Source: Charina bottae
Taxonomy: Eukaryota; Chordata; Lepidosauria; Squamata; Charinaidae
DNA length: 64,000 nt
Assembly: GCA_023362775.1 (NCBI GenBank)
Contig: JALMGJ010000001.1
Span: 88,538,501-88,602,500, forward strand
Direction of reading: 5' to 3'
Shown: positions 44,958-59,600 of the stretch, piece after piece
Layout: each line of letters starts with the position of its first letter
How positions within the stretch are numbered: the stretch's first letter is position 1
Translations under genes and position numbers: made by a program
Notes under the pieces: generated by a model
The model's input: the letters and a program-made list of their open reading frames with translations, nothing else
Database searches by the model: none
What the model was told of the DNA's origin: nothing

Positions 44958-46880
44958 AAATAATAGGAGGATATGTTTATCTGCTATTTCAATTTCTTGT
45001 TATTGTCCTGGAGAAATAACACTATTATCTCATAAGGGACCATCCTGCATAAGCTTTAAAGCATTCTAGCATCCTTACCCTTAAGACATCTTAAGAGCCT
45101 GCAAGGTCTTTATTCCTGTTTTATCCACCCTTTGGAGAGAATTAACTCAGCAGCAGAGAACTTGCCTGAAGGTCCCATTTAATCTTCCCTAATAACACTT
45201 AGAATACCTAGAAGCACTCAGTGGACTGGGGCATCTGGAGGGAGGAGTCAAAAGTGTCAAGGTGGCACATAAAAAGGGAGGGGGGCTTCACACACATCAT
45301 CACAACTGTCATCTTGGGTTTTTGGACCCCCACCTAATGGATACCCCTGCAATAGAAGATAAGAAGGTTGTACACTGTTCTTACTCAGTATATGATAGCA
45401 GTTTGTGGGGTGTCTGACATATAGGGAGTTCTGCAGCAGAGGTTGGAATGTGTCAGCTCTTCAAGGTAAACCAGACAAGAAGGTCAGAGTCACACTATGA
45501 ATGCTAATGCTACTTTATTATAAGGTTACAGTAGCAGAATATTGCAAGTCTGAATGTGCTTCCCCCCTCCCTCCCTTTTTCTTCATGAGAACCAGGGAAG
45601 GTCGTATCTGAGACACTTTCTCACATTACATTTCTACTTTGGACTCAAATTTATTTTATCCCACCATTGCCTTGGTTGTGGCTCTTCCTCCTGTTCCTCA
45701 AGGTTATTATTTATTTTTTTATTTTATTAAATTTATATTACCGCCCATCTCCCCCAACGGAGATTACAGAATGAATTGTGGGGCTCTCTGTAAATAACAT
45801 TTTTGAGTCTCCAGAAGGCAGCTTGGATGGAACAGTTAAACAAATATCAGACAGCAACTGATGGAAAAGGTTCAAAATGCTAGTCCAGACCATACATTTG
45901 TTTCATATTTTCCTATGTGTTGTCCTTATATCCAGCAAAGAGTAAATGACAATGATCTCTTCTTTTAGAAACAACTTGGAGAGTTTTGAACTTGATGAGT
46001 CTGATTCTACTTTGATGAGACCTGCTACAATATTTGTAAGCTCCCATGGTCCACAAATACAGATCTGAGACTAAACATGCCTTAAACATGTCCATATTAG
46101 CATAACAACTTGGTTTATCTTTCCTAGGAATCCTGCCCCCCAACAAAGAAAATTCAAAGGATTGTTGAGGAAAGCAGAAAACGCTGGCAGTCATTTAACT
46201 TTCACCTGTGCAGTACAGAGTGATGGTAGCTTGCAAAAATAAGTGGGGGGCCCAAAGTGCAGTCCATTGGCTGCATGTGGCTTACCACCTTCTATTTTAT
46301 GGGATGGGGCCAAATACATAGACCCTTTTATGTACTGGAGGAAGGGGTTTGAAGGTTTTAAGGGACTTTGCAGGTATTTAAGGCAGCCATTTATCTTCAA
46401 ACTTCCTGAAACACCTTCCAAAATCAGTGGATCGGTGGATCACTGATCCTATCCCCTTTTGGAGTGCAGTGCTCAACATGTCATCCAAAGTCTAGTGTGG
46501 CTCTTAAGCTGTTTTAAATGATAAGAGGGTGAAAGCCCTGCATTTTATTTATTTGTTAAATTTATACAGCCACCCATCTCACATACATGACTCAACTGCT
46601 TTATATTTGCTGAGGCACTAAACCTATGCATGAAGTGTATTAATTCAGATTCCAGATGCAGAGTAGAGGGAAAGAAGGTGCCTCCATTCATGACAAGTTT
46701 TTTCATATGGAAATCTATGTGTTAAAATAGGGTTACCATATCTGGACTGCAAACATCTGAACAATCTCTAGATGGCAGCATAAAGTTAGTGGTTTCTCTA
46801 TCTCAGTGCCACCACCCAGTGGTCTTCTGGAGTTTTGCCACCCAGATATACATAGTAGCCCTAGTTAAGGAAAAGTTTAG
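44958..46880. other. XKR6 intron 2, two L2-type tails, otherwise unrecognised
   Basis: Antisense L2-group tails at 45708-45770 (aaatttatattaccgccc, catctcccccaacgg) and 46541-46610 (aatttatacagccaccc). The remainder has no recognised gene. Confidence 0.5.
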
Positions 46881-46884
46881 ACAC

Positions 46885-47080
46885 TGTTGGGCTTTAGGAT
46901 TTAGTGACCGTGGTCTAGATAACAGATTTCCTGATGTTTCACTGGCAACCTTGGCTGGCATCTTCAGAAGCAAGGTGATCTGCTATGCAGACCACAGGCA
47001 ACTGAGCAGGGATTGACTGGGCTCCTGTCTTTATATCCAGGTGTCCTGACTTCCCAGTCAATCTATCTCAAGTGTTATAT
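46885..47080 (-). mobile_element. PLE terminal-region fragment, third lineage
   Basis: The plus strand contains cctgatgtttcactggca, ccttggctggcatcttcag and ctgcagaccacagg-like text, then gggctcctgtctttatat, an arrangement I associate with PLE terminal repeats in reptiles. Boundaries are approximate and no TSD was established. Confidence 0.55.
46931..46967 (-). ncRNA. decayed hammerhead-ribozyme-like motif
   Basis: On the minus strand: core CTGAAGA, then TGCCAGCC / GGTTGCCAGT as a mismatched stem II, core GAAA, then CATC where an intact copy would have CGTC (a CpG-decay change). Probably inactive. Confidence 0.55.
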
Positions 47081-48946
<1,866 letters not shown>

Positions 48947-49486
48947 AAGCTCCTTTAAATGCAAATGCCCCTACACACACACACACACATGCACACTATT
49001 ACAAATAAACACCCACCAATTAAAAGAGGGGATTCGATGGGGGGGGTGGGGGAAGAGGTGGGTTAACCGTTTATGGTCAAGACAGCTCTGAAATAACCTT
49101 CCAATAAGTTTTCTTTCTGGTTGCTGTATGTATTTAAAGGAAAGAGAGATCCTCTATGTTTTATAAGTAAAAATGAAATGGAAAGGTTTTCTTTTGTTTT
49201 TTACACACAGGAGAAAACAAAACAACAACACAAACCAACCAGTATTGCAAACTTCCACGCTTCAGAGGTTGGAGAAAATTAATCACTTCACCTCTGAGTT
49301 TTATATCTTACACCAAGTGTAGGACATTATCATAGGGATTGGTGCTGATTGAAAATAATAATACTAATAATAAAAAATAAAACAAACAAACAAAAAACCT
49401 ACAACTGCCTTATGCCCTTAGGTGCTGAGTTTCATTACGTACTGTCACCTTCCTCATGCAAATTTTTTTTATTATTTTAATGACAT

Positions 49487-49525
<39 letters not shown>

Positions 49526-51600
49526 TAGTAACACACACATAGCTGTGTGTGTGTATGTGTTTATACATAATATGAAATTATACAAAAGAATCAGGTAAAA
49601 AGGAAATGCCATTGCTTTTATTAGATTGGCACAACACTGGTGAAAACGATTACTCCCCAGTGAAGGAAATGCCAAGCTAAGTTTGAAGAAGGATCATGGC
49701 TATGTTTTGATTTGGCATAAAAGTTACTTTAATTTGATATACATAAGTTCCATTTCCTTGTGCCATGTTGAATGGAACTCTACATTAACTGCATCCCTGA
49801 TGCAGAAAAAAGGGGGTGATTCTTTATGATTCACTGTATTAAGCTTGAATCTCAGGGTATAATCCTCTTTTTTTCCCCAAAGCAATGAAAACCCAGGTTT
49901 TGACTTGCATCTGTTATACAATGACTGAACAATTTGCATGGCTCAGAAGCACAAAGATGTCTCTTCTGGCATAGAGTGCCCAGTTCACTGAAATGGGAGG
50001 TGTTAAAAAAAGTCCATGTACAGAACTATTTTTGTTTCCATTGAATTGAATAGGGAAAGCATTATATCCCTTTACATATCTACTTGTCTGAAATAGTTGA
50101 ACTGAGGTGCAAGTCTCCAAAAGCAAGTTATTTCATTGGTTTTCATTGCAGTTGTTATTGGTATCTATAAACTTCAGAGCATAACTGGTCTATTTGATTT
50201 CTGGGAACATGTTTTAGATGGCCTTTAATTTTAAACTAAGTACCAAAAAACAAGCATGAGAGAGAAGAAGTAGTATTTGAAGAAGGAGTTTATAAAGTAT
50301 TTTAAAATTCCATAACAATTTCTCTGCTCCCCCCTCCCAATCATTCTCAGTCTTAATAAAACTCAGCATAGTAGCAAAAAGAAAGTCCATTTAAAGGTAT
50401 TTAAATGCTTTGATTGGTAATTGGGCTTTTGACTACAGGCATCATTTTAAGGCTATGAAGAGGGACATAAGAATTGAATTTGCAGTGATGCAGCTTGTTT
50501 TTGTGTGAGCCTTAAAGTGATCTTATGGCATTCTCTGGTTTGTTTATGTTTTTCTATTTTCTAAGGAAAAAAGGAAAACAAAAAAAAATGAAAATGGAGG
50601 ATTGAATCTCTGTATGGAAATAACTCATTACTGATGTGTTTCTGGTGAAAATTTGGTGCTTAATATTTCTATTGTTTCTATAATTGTCATGATTTAGCCA
50701 AGAATCATTTGACTCTAATACCATTTCTGGGGAACTACAAACACAGACTTGTTCTGATGGTGTCCTCCGCTGAATGTATGTAGAAAGGAAACCGCCATCC
50801 AAACAACAACAGGACAGATTAGTATAGAATTTCAACCTCAACGTTACAGATACCTGCTCACAGGAAAGCTCTACAGCTAGACTCTGCATAAAGCATATTT
50901 GGTGTTTGAAGGTCAACATTTTGCTTATTTTCTTCTTTGGCTCTCAGCTGGAATAGCAGGCTATGTGTACAATATTTCCATTCAAGAATTGCGTTGTTAA
51001 AATTATTTTTCTCTTGTCTAGGGCATCTAAGGTTTCAGTCCTTTGTCACCAATACCGAGGGACAAAAGGGGAACAAGTGAACCATCAGAAACCAATGCCA
51101 TTTTTGGGGTATAGGTGAAATTTTAAAAGACACGCATAGCAACCCAAGCCAAATAAATATCTTCAGAACAAAAATTCAATAAGGGAGAAGGGGTGTAATG
51201 TAATGATGGAGACTTTACAAACTAAACTGGTGGAAGCATTTGAAAAAGTCATACTAATCGTATATTTTTAAGCTGAAAGTTCTTTTCACCTGAATATACC
51301 TGACAGTAATACATTTTGCAGTGATGCAGGCATCATGATCATTGTTATTATCAATCTGCGTCAGAAAAGGGTTGAGGATTTATTAGCAGAAACTCCAAAT
51401 GCACAAAGGTCTTATTATATTAAAAAAAAAAGCCAAATGTTTACTAGTCTCAGGGCAACTAATAGTTCTTTTAGACTTAGCAACTCTGGGCTTCTTGGTG
51501 AAATTTGTCCTGTGACCATCTTTTTATCCATTGTCATATTTTTCATTTGTTCCTATTTACTGAGGATAGCCCTATTTCAGGCCCCCTACCTTTAATAAAA
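48947..51600 (+). other. probable 3' UTR of XKR6
   Basis: Sequence directly after the XKR6 stop is AT-rich and almost free of recognised transposons until the PLE insertion at 51710. It contains (CA)n near 48973-48990, a (GATA)n tract at about 49487-49524 and an AC/GT stretch to 49560. AATAAA polyadenylation hexamers occur near 49003, 49372, 50354 and 51592, with another near 52485. Which one is used cannot be told from sequence. The extent is an inference from low repeat density and the known long 3' UTRs of brain-expressed XKR genes. Confidence 0.45.
49487..49560. repeat. (GATA)n and AC/GT simple repeat
   Basis: About ten GATA units to 49524, then acacacacatagctgtgtg, a small palindrome, and GT units. 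Confidence 0.9.
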
Positions 51601-51746
51601 CATTGTATTCATTTTTTATTGGAGGGCAGGCATGTACTAAAGTTCTTCAAATTTCATGCACCCACCCAGAACCCTGGATATTTAAATATATATAACAGAT
51701 ACCCGCTTGTCTGTAGCTTGAATCATGTCAACTGGATTTCTATTTT

Positions 51747-51795
51747 CTCAGTGGAAACGTTTCGCTCCTTATCCAAGGAGCTTCTTCAGTCTGAG
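51747..51795 (-). ncRNA. hammerhead-like motif, left arm
   Basis: Identical over 49 nt to the motif at 39957-40005: CTGAAGA core, six-pair stem II, GAA core, palindromic ACGT and CTCAG / CTGAG stem I. Confidence 0.7.
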
Positions 51796-51834
51796 CAAAG
51801 TTGGTACATATTTAGGATTCCCTTACCAACTTTG

Positions 51835-51883
51835 CTCAGACTGAAGAAGCTCCTTGGATAAAGAGCAAAACGTTTCCACTGAG
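51835..51883 (+). ncRNA. hammerhead-like motif, right arm, mutated
   Basis: Same motif on the plus strand with two changes: stem II AAGGAGC becomes AAAGAGC and the core GAA becomes AAA. Both should weaken or abolish cleavage. Confidence 0.65.
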
Positions 51884-51968
51884 AAAATAGAAATCCAGTT
51901 GACATGATTCAAGCTACAGACAATTCCACCTGGATGACTGAGAACCTTCATAGACAGATACCCGCTTG

Positions 51969-54013
51969 GTATTAGAGAAAATATTTGCACACAGAGACAT
52001 GAAATGCAAATAAATACAAAAAGGTTTAGGTCAATGTAACAGCACAATCCTTATTGGCAGTCCTAATCTAACACTGAACATGGTCTCCCTTTCTGACTTT
52101 CGGTGCAAAATACTGAATATCTTCGCTTTTTTCCATAGAAATGCAAAATTATAGACTGACACAACATTTTACCTGTAAAAATTAAAAATGAAGGCTCTTG
52201 GTAGAAGTACTGGTTCTGTGTAAATAATTCTACAAATGATTTGTCTGTGACAAAATGCTGCCAGTGCCCTATTTTAAAATTTCCTCTCCATTAACTCTGC
52301 ATCGAAATAATAAATAGCAAATAAGACTGACCAAATTTGCAATGCAGCAAGTTTAACTTGCCATTGTGACCAATTCTGAGGCTAAAGCTGCAATTGTACA
52401 TCTTTTTACTTGGGAGGAACATCCTTAAACTTCTATTTCTGTATAGTGGATTACTGTGAGTATTCTTAATTACTTTTTTATTTTAATAAACCTGTTTTAT
52501 CAATGCATCTTTTTAGGATATAGTATTGTACCGAAAATTAAAGGAACAGAGAAGAAAGTGCAAATGTGTCTTACATACTGTATGCAGTAGTGCTTTAATT
52601 TTCAACTACAGTATTGTAGAATATACGTAAGTTTATATCACACAGTTCTAATGTAAGACACCTTACTTCATGCCATCAACCATAACAGTACATTCTTCTA
52701 CATGAAGATGAATCACTCTATTGATTAATTTATCATAATAAAAGTGGTTCAGCCCTTTCATAGTCATTATGGGACTGTGGTATGTTCAAGTTAGATAGCA
52801 GCTACTATCTGAAATCAGCTAAACATTGAAAAAAAACCAATGAAAAGAAATTCAGTGAGTAGAAAAATCTGCATATCATGGACTTCAGCCATCTACTACT
52901 GTAGGCAATGCATCATACTAACAAAGGTCTCTCAGTCATGACAATTATTGATCTAGGCTTCAGATAATTCTCCCTCTATCTTTTTCTCTCTTTTTCCTAT
53001 TCTTAATTATCTTCTCCCATCCCACAACAAACTACTTCTAAACTGAAAATTGTATAGGAGAGTAAGTCACTGATGTGTTTATTTTCTGGCTACAGGAAGG
53101 TAGTTAAAACTCCCCATTAATTGCAATTTAGGGCCTTTCACCACTGCTCAGAAGTGCTTTTTGCCCATCCTTGAGCTGGCAAAAAAGTATACCAGCGTAA
53201 CATTTGCTGTCCCCATTGCAGATCTCTATCCTGTCTCTGTTGAGTCTGTTTCAAGCCACGGCAGTCACTTGACTCCTCTACAAGGTAGTGGGTGAGAAGG
53301 TTTAGCAGACCTTATACACCTTGATCTTGCCATTAGAAGATGTCAGAATAAGGGGGAAAGCACACTTCAACATAGCTAAGGACATTTGTGTGTGTGTGTG
53401 TGTGTGTGCCTTTGAGTCTGTTTTTGACTCCTGACAACTGTCTGGACTAGTCCCTGCAGTTTGCTTGGCAAGGTTTTTTGGAAGTGGTCTGCCATTGCCC
53501 CCTTCTTAGGGCTGAGAGAGAGAGACTGGGCCAAAGTCACCCAGCCGGCTTTGTGCATAAGGTGGGACTAGAACTCACGGTCTCCTGGTTTCTAGCCTGA
53601 TGCCTTAACCACTACACCAAACTGGCTCGGATTTAAGGACAACCTAAATCTGTCTTATTCATGGACAAGATGAAGGCAATGTCACAGGGACATAGTACAA
53701 AAAAGATGTTGCCATGGCATGTCTGTGCTGTGGTCAGATGCAAGTCAGGAAAGGCCCTTAAAATGGTGTCACTTCAAGAAAGGCTTGTCTTTCTTCTATT
53801 TTGCTGTATCAGTTTTTAATATAGTGGCATTTCCCCCAAAAAAACTCTCAGCTATCTAACATCATACTATTGAGAGAATTGTGGAGAAAAAGTTGGTAGC
53901 CATACAGATAAGCATTGCTGCTATTATCATTGCAAACTTGAATATACTACTAAACCATGCCTTGAGTTATTTATAAAAATAATAAAGGCAGGATAAAAAT
54001 TAAATAAATAAAC
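51969..54013. other. intergenic DNA with one MIR/L2-like repeat
   Basis: An AATAAA near 52485 could be a distal poly-A signal for XKR6. A (GT)n tract at 53388-53408 precedes a MIR/L2-like repeat. Otherwise no gene recognised. Confidence 0.45.
53410..53630 (+). repeat. MIR/L2-like interspersed repeat
   Basis: Contains tttgactcctgacaactg, ggccaaagtcacccagcc, gtgggactagaactcacgg and aaccactacaccaaactgg in family order. Confidence 0.85.
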
Positions 54014-54025
54014 ATGCTTAGGCAG

Positions 54026-54161
54026 TGGCTGTTGTGGGTCTTCCGGGCTGTGTGGCCGTATTCTGGAAGTTGTGGAACCACAACTTCCAGAACACGGCCA
54101 CACAGCCCGGAAGACCCACAACAGCCATTGAACTCCGGCCGTGAAAGCCTTCGACAATACA
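54026..54161. mobile_element. fold-back PLE derivative, fourth lineage
   Basis: A 136-bp inverted repeat: ggctgttgtgggtcttccgg on the left and ccggaagacccacaacagcc on the right, with ctggaagttgtgg / ccacaacttccag at the centre, followed by ggccgtgaaagccttcgac. This text matches PLE terminal sequence as remembered from lizard genomes. TSD-like atgcttaggcag / atgcttcggcag (11 of 12) at 54014-54025 and 54162-54173. No hammerhead core is retained. Confidence 0.72.
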
Positions 54162-54173
54162 ATGCTTCGGCAG

Positions 54174-56477
54174 CCTTTTGTAACTTCGAGTTCTCCAGAT
54201 TTGTGAGAATGGTTCCATCAACCTCTGTCAGTGTATGCTTGGTGAACTTCTCTGAACCCTGAGAAAGCTTCTTCCATTTCCCAGTTCCACAGCCTTGACT
54301 TCAAAGAGAGGTACCCTCAACTGAGTTACTCTGATCCTACAGAGAAACAAAATAAGTGGTGGAGGAAAAAAATAACTTCAAAACAAGATTGGTCTTGAAA
54401 CCAAGTTGGCCAGGAGAGTTGGAGTAAAAGAGGGGAAAGAGAACTGAATGGCTGAGGCCTGAGAGATGATAAGAATGTGGCAGAGGAGTCACACTTAGAA
54501 TAGTCAACCAGTTGATAATCTGAAAATCAGTTAATCGTTCAGCTATTTAATTAGTGATTGGTTCAGTTTAAAAAATTACTCTTAAGGCAAAGCCTTAGGG
54601 TATGTATATGTGTGCTTTTAAGATTTCTGAAGAAGACAGTAAGTCCTGTGCATCCATAGCTGGCTACAAAGAATTACAGCGACTGTGCAGAACCTTCACC
54701 AACCTGAGCTACGTCAGTCCAATATGACTCAATGATGCTACATTGCAAAAGGGTGGAATAGCTTTTGTCAAGTTTTCTCTGGATGGATTTTTTGCTTAGC
54801 TAAGGTCTTCTGTGACACAATTTTGTCAGGAAAAGTACTAAAACACTGTTTTACTTTCAGTAATGCAAAAGTATAAGAGCTGATACTGGCCAGTACAATA
54901 CCAAAGTTAAAAATACTATGTACAGTATTTAAAACCTAGAAATCGGGAAAACAAAATGAAAAAAAAAGGTATGATGCACTGCTTATAAATCAGTTATAAA
55001 TCCATGTCTATAAAATTGCAATTTGACAACGTTTGGAGAGTTTCTGTGAAAATCCAATTTATCACCCAGGCCTTCCATTTGTGAATATTAGATGAATGGT
55101 TCTGTTTTGTTTTACATGGCTTTTCTACCCATCTATTTAATAAATATGTTTTGATATTGATTTATTTTTTTATTTTTTATTGTTGTTGCATTTTATAATT
55201 TTATTGTAAATCACTTTGAGATGCAGTTCTATGGGAAGTGTAATACTAACATATTGAATAATATATGGAAGTGTAATGTCTCACAGACTCAGCGTCTAAA
55301 ATCTGACGAATTCCAGTTCCTCGAGCCAATTATTTAATAGAGCACTTTTCAACCTTTAAAAGTTACAAACCTTGCCTTCACAAATCAGCTACTTACAGTA
55401 GCTAGGTAACCATATTTGCATTTCGTTACTAAGTCCCTTTGACTAATTTGGGAATTTTCACTAAGCAGCCTAGTGTGCTAAGGGGACCTGCAGGTGCAGA
55501 GTTTTGAAAAATCTGAAATGTTCATGCTGGATATTTTACTCTCTTTAAACAAATAAACAAAAGCATGCTTGTTTGTTTGTTTGTTTATTTATTTATTTGG
55601 ATTTATCACCACCCATCTCTACCATAGTAGACTCTGGGCGGTTTACAATCATATTATAAAAAGTTAAAAACCTATACATCTAAAATCTACTATAAAATAA
55701 ATGTTTATTTATTTATTTATTTGTAAAATTTATATCACCGCCCATCTCCCTCCGCTGGATGTTCCTTAAATATTGATGGCCTTCCCTTCCTCGAGAAACC
55801 AGGGTAGCTTTCCAAATATTAATCAGTATAATGAAGAAGAAATATTTGATACCTAATAAAAATAAAGTAACACATACTCTTACAAAGTTGTTCCTATGGT
55901 AGATGAGAAGCTTGCTTAGAGCACAAACTTATAGTGTACAAGTCTAGACAGAGGTAACCCTTACTTATTCTCAAGTAATGCTATAGGATTTCAGTCTTAA
56001 AGGAGGAATGTTTACAACAACCAAGGTGGAAGAGAAGCTTCTGGTTTATTATTATTGATGTTGTCATTGTATAAAATATATTAGTGTGTCAGACTTCATG
56101 TGTCATCCAGTATGCAAGAGCTTCCAAGCTACTTTTATGTGATGACAACTATGCACTCACTAAGTCATTCTAATGAAGCGGTGGCAGTGTCATATCAACG
56201 GCCACCAGTGTGCTGCTACAGACATTTTCCTCGGTGCCCAAGGCTCCCTGGCCAACCTGTCTTATTTGTTTTCCATTAGGATTAGCATGAAAGGGGAAGC
56301 TAGCATGCTACAAGGCAAAGCATTCAGCATCTGATACTGTCTTTATTTGGCACCACAGAGACCCCAAGATTTCATGCCAGAATACAAAGGACAGAAGGCT
56401 CTCACCCAGTATTCAGTTTCAAAATATCTCATTTATTGTTCCCATGATGTATTGTTCCAGTTGGGTATAGTAGTTAA
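54174..56477. other. intergenic AT-rich DNA with L2-type tails
   Basis: Antisense L2-group tails at about 55567-55655 (gatttatcaccacccatct, gactctgggcggttta) and 55700-55775 (aaatttatatcaccgccc). No gene recognised. Confidence 0.5.
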
Positions 56478-56486
56478 TGTCAGATT

Positions 56487-56647
56487 GTTGTTGTTGTTGT
56501 TGTTGTTCAGTCATTTAGTCGTGCCTGACTCTTCGTGACCTCATGGACCGTAGCACACCAGCAGTCTTTCCCAGCATCAGGGTCTTTTCCAGTGAGTCCT
56601 CTCTTCGCATTAGGTGGCCAAAGTATTTGAGCTTCAGCTTCAGTATC
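56487..56647 (-). mobile_element. BovB LINE copy 5, short 3' end with internal deletion
   Basis: A 161-bp insertion with TSD tgtcagatt at 56478-56486 and 56648-56656. The minus strand reads the second BovB lineage (complement of aaatactttggccaccta, then the end near gttcagtcatttagtcgtg). About 120 bp found in copy 3 is missing between ctgatgctgggaaagac and gctggtgtgctacggtcc. Confidence 0.87.
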
Positions 56648-56656
56648 TGTCAGATT

Positions 56657-59600
56657 AGGACTGGGGAAACTCAGGATCAAATGCCTACGTTCTTATGAAG
56701 CTGACTGAGTGACATTGGAACAGTTACCTTCTCTCAACCTAACGTATTAAAGACAGTTTTAAAGATCATATTGTGTGTATGGGGGATGGAGAAATGGGAT
56801 ACCCTGCTCTGTGCTCCTTGAAGGAATCTTGGAATAAAAATGTAATAAATATTAAAACTGCATAATTTGAAAATGAAGAAGTGCTGGAGCACCATTCATG
56901 AGCACAGCACTCCTCTGCTGCTAATAAAGCAGACACCATTTTATTCAGGCTTCTGTGTGGAAGCCTGTAAAAGCCGTGCTTACACTTGTATGATATCCAA
57001 AACACTTCTTCCAATCCATTTTCAAAGCCTATATAGCCCACATATATCTTAACATTTAGTTCTATTTGTAGTTGAAAGGAAGGATGTACATTTAATAATC
57101 AATAATGAATTCCAGTTATGACATTTCTTCATTCTGGAAACTCACCAAAGTTTGAGTGAAATCTTCAAAGTCTGCTTCAGTTGTATAGAGGGTAAAATGC
57201 CAGAATTAAATCCATGATATTTATTAAATGATCATGAATCATTAGTTCTTAGCCCACCTCATATGATTATCGTTAAGAAAAAGAAACTTGTTCTTGAAAA
57301 AAATATAGGAATTAGTGCTATTGCTGAACAAATAGCAAAATCCTTTACACTCCTTTTACTGTTGGTTTTTTTTTCTTGTTGTTATTTTTGGTTGGTTGGT
57401 TTGGTTTGGTTGGTTGTTTCTTTTTGGTCTATTTAATTTTACATTTTAAGTTGATCTTTTGCACTTCATATTTGGTTATGTTTTATACTTGAGCGATCAG
57501 CATGGGATTGAAATAAGCATTAAAATAACCTAAATAAGATTATGATTAGTATAACTGGCAGAGTACTTTTTTCCTCCAATCTTTGGAGCTCAAACGGCTA
57601 TGTAATCCTTCATGGTTCCCCTCCACCCTATTTTATGCTGATCAGTAAAGCTGGGCATTGATGGACAGTCAACACTGTATGTCTGAAATTCCTCAGTCTC
57701 TGCTCTCAGACATTTTAATCCCCTCTCTTTTTTTAGTTATGGCTGTAATCTCTATTAGCATTGTTTTCAGCGTGTTCGGAATCTTACTTTTTTAATTTCA
57801 TTCCCAACAGCGCTGTGGGAAAGGACAGGCATGAAGACAGCATTGAATAACTCACAGCTACCTAATATAACTGATGAACAAATAGCATCCCTTTGAGCTG
57901 ATTATCTCTTTTGCAGATGTTTACCTCACCCCTATATCAAAGAACACTGATTGAGATTGAGCTGGATTCAGCCTTACTTTCATAGTAAATAACAAGAGAA
58001 GGCTATGAATAAAATGTAGGGGAAACACCAGGGCTTCATTAACATGCATTTGCATATAATTTGTCTGCACTAAAAACAGCCTTTGAACGCTACCATACTT
58101 TATCAATTAGGAGAAGAATGATCCCCAGTTGTAATGTTGCCTCTGACACAAACACATTAGTCTTAAGAAAATTATGATGCTTGTGCCTTAAGTCCTTGTC
58201 TTTAGTATGGAAATACTACCCTTCTTTCAAATTTATAAGGTTTTCTGAGGGAAAAAATGTGTTTTTAACTGGAACTCAACTGAGATCAGTTTTGGCGCAA
58301 TTTTTGTGGAAGGTCAATCTCCCTATTCCCAGAAAATGTCAAGAGTTGGGTGGCCACTCATTTACCTTCCACCAAAGCCCTACGTAGACATCATCACCTC
58401 TATAAATGTGAAATATTAAGTACTGTTCTATTGTATCACGTATAACAGATAATCCTCAGATAGGAAATCCATAACAGAAATGTGGAAAATTTGAAAATCT
58501 GGTGCTAAAGCAACATTTCTCCTGGCATGTTTCAACAGAATCCCAGAGGTGCTTGGAATAAAAAGAAATCTCAAGGCTACAACCACCGAGGCATCACTAC
58601 CATTCATATACCTACATACTTACTTTGGAGTTGGTGATTTGCTAGTCTGCAACTTACTCTACTGCAAAAGCCTTCTTGTGCCTGTTTTGCTGTGCCATTT
58701 TTGGCACAAGGCCTCAGACTTCTATCAGTGAGCCAGTAAAGAATTACACACTGGTGGTTCTGCACATACACCACAATTCCAGGATTTACAAAATTAAACC
58801 ATGGTAGCCTATTTGGAATGTTTCACACAAAGTGAAGGAAAAGCATTTCTGTTTCAGAAAATTGTGCGAAATGTTTCCATATTTGTCTGCTGCCTTAGAC
58901 ATTTTCAGGATGGCCTATGACTGTTCAGTGCATGGAGGCTGAAGGAAAGATCAATATTTGTCTTTGTATCTCAGGTATATTCTGGTGCAGGGAAGCTCAG
59001 CTAATTGTTTGGACATCTCAAGGCTACCCCCAAAGCAATGTGGGCAAATGTTTCATTGAGGCATTCTGCCACAAACTGTTTCAGTATTGTTGACATGTCT
59101 GAATAAAAGTTTACAATACAATCACTGGTTTCTTCTAGAAGCAGGGTTAAAAAAGTGAAAACCCCTCCTACAGAATCACCACTAAATATTAACCAGATAC
59201 CAAAGTACTATTTTGTACTAGAAGATTCTGTGGCATCCAACAAGAAGTCTAGGAGATGGAAATGACAAGTACATATGTTTCCACTGGATCTTCTTTGAAC
59301 CACAGGCTAGTTTACTCATGAAAGTCTCTTGAAGGCCATGTGATTCATTACAGTGGAAGAGTCAAAGCTGAATGTGGGAAAAGATTCCACTAAAAAGCAT
59401 TGTGTTGGTATGAAAGTGGGCAATATGAAAAGATACATTCATGTGCAAGATATATGTCATAATTTGGTGCTGTAATCTTCAAATGATGGTCTGCATAAGT
59501 GAAGCAGTCTGTGGGGTAGAATAATTATAGCATGTGGGAAAGAAACATCTATGGGCTGAGAGCAATCTAGCCAATAAATTGTTCCCCCATGTATGTTATG

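Larger units (their letters stand above)
51710..51955. mobile_element. fold-back PLE derivative downstream of XKR6
   Basis: A 246-bp insertion made of two inverted copies of the 3' region of the PLE seen at 39885: left arm 51710 to about 51808 (minus), right arm from about 51824 (plus), joined through catatttaggattccct. The 13-bp TSD agatacccgcttg is perfect at 51697-51709 and 51956-51968. The right arm is complete to the end ccttcatagac; the left arm lacks the outer ~40 bp. Each arm contains a hammerhead-like motif. Confidence 0.88.

Noticed and set aside
44662..45069. Long overlapping ORFs on both strands with LFLFLF, SLSLSL or EREREK repeats
   Set aside because: These are translations of the compound microsatellite, not proteins.
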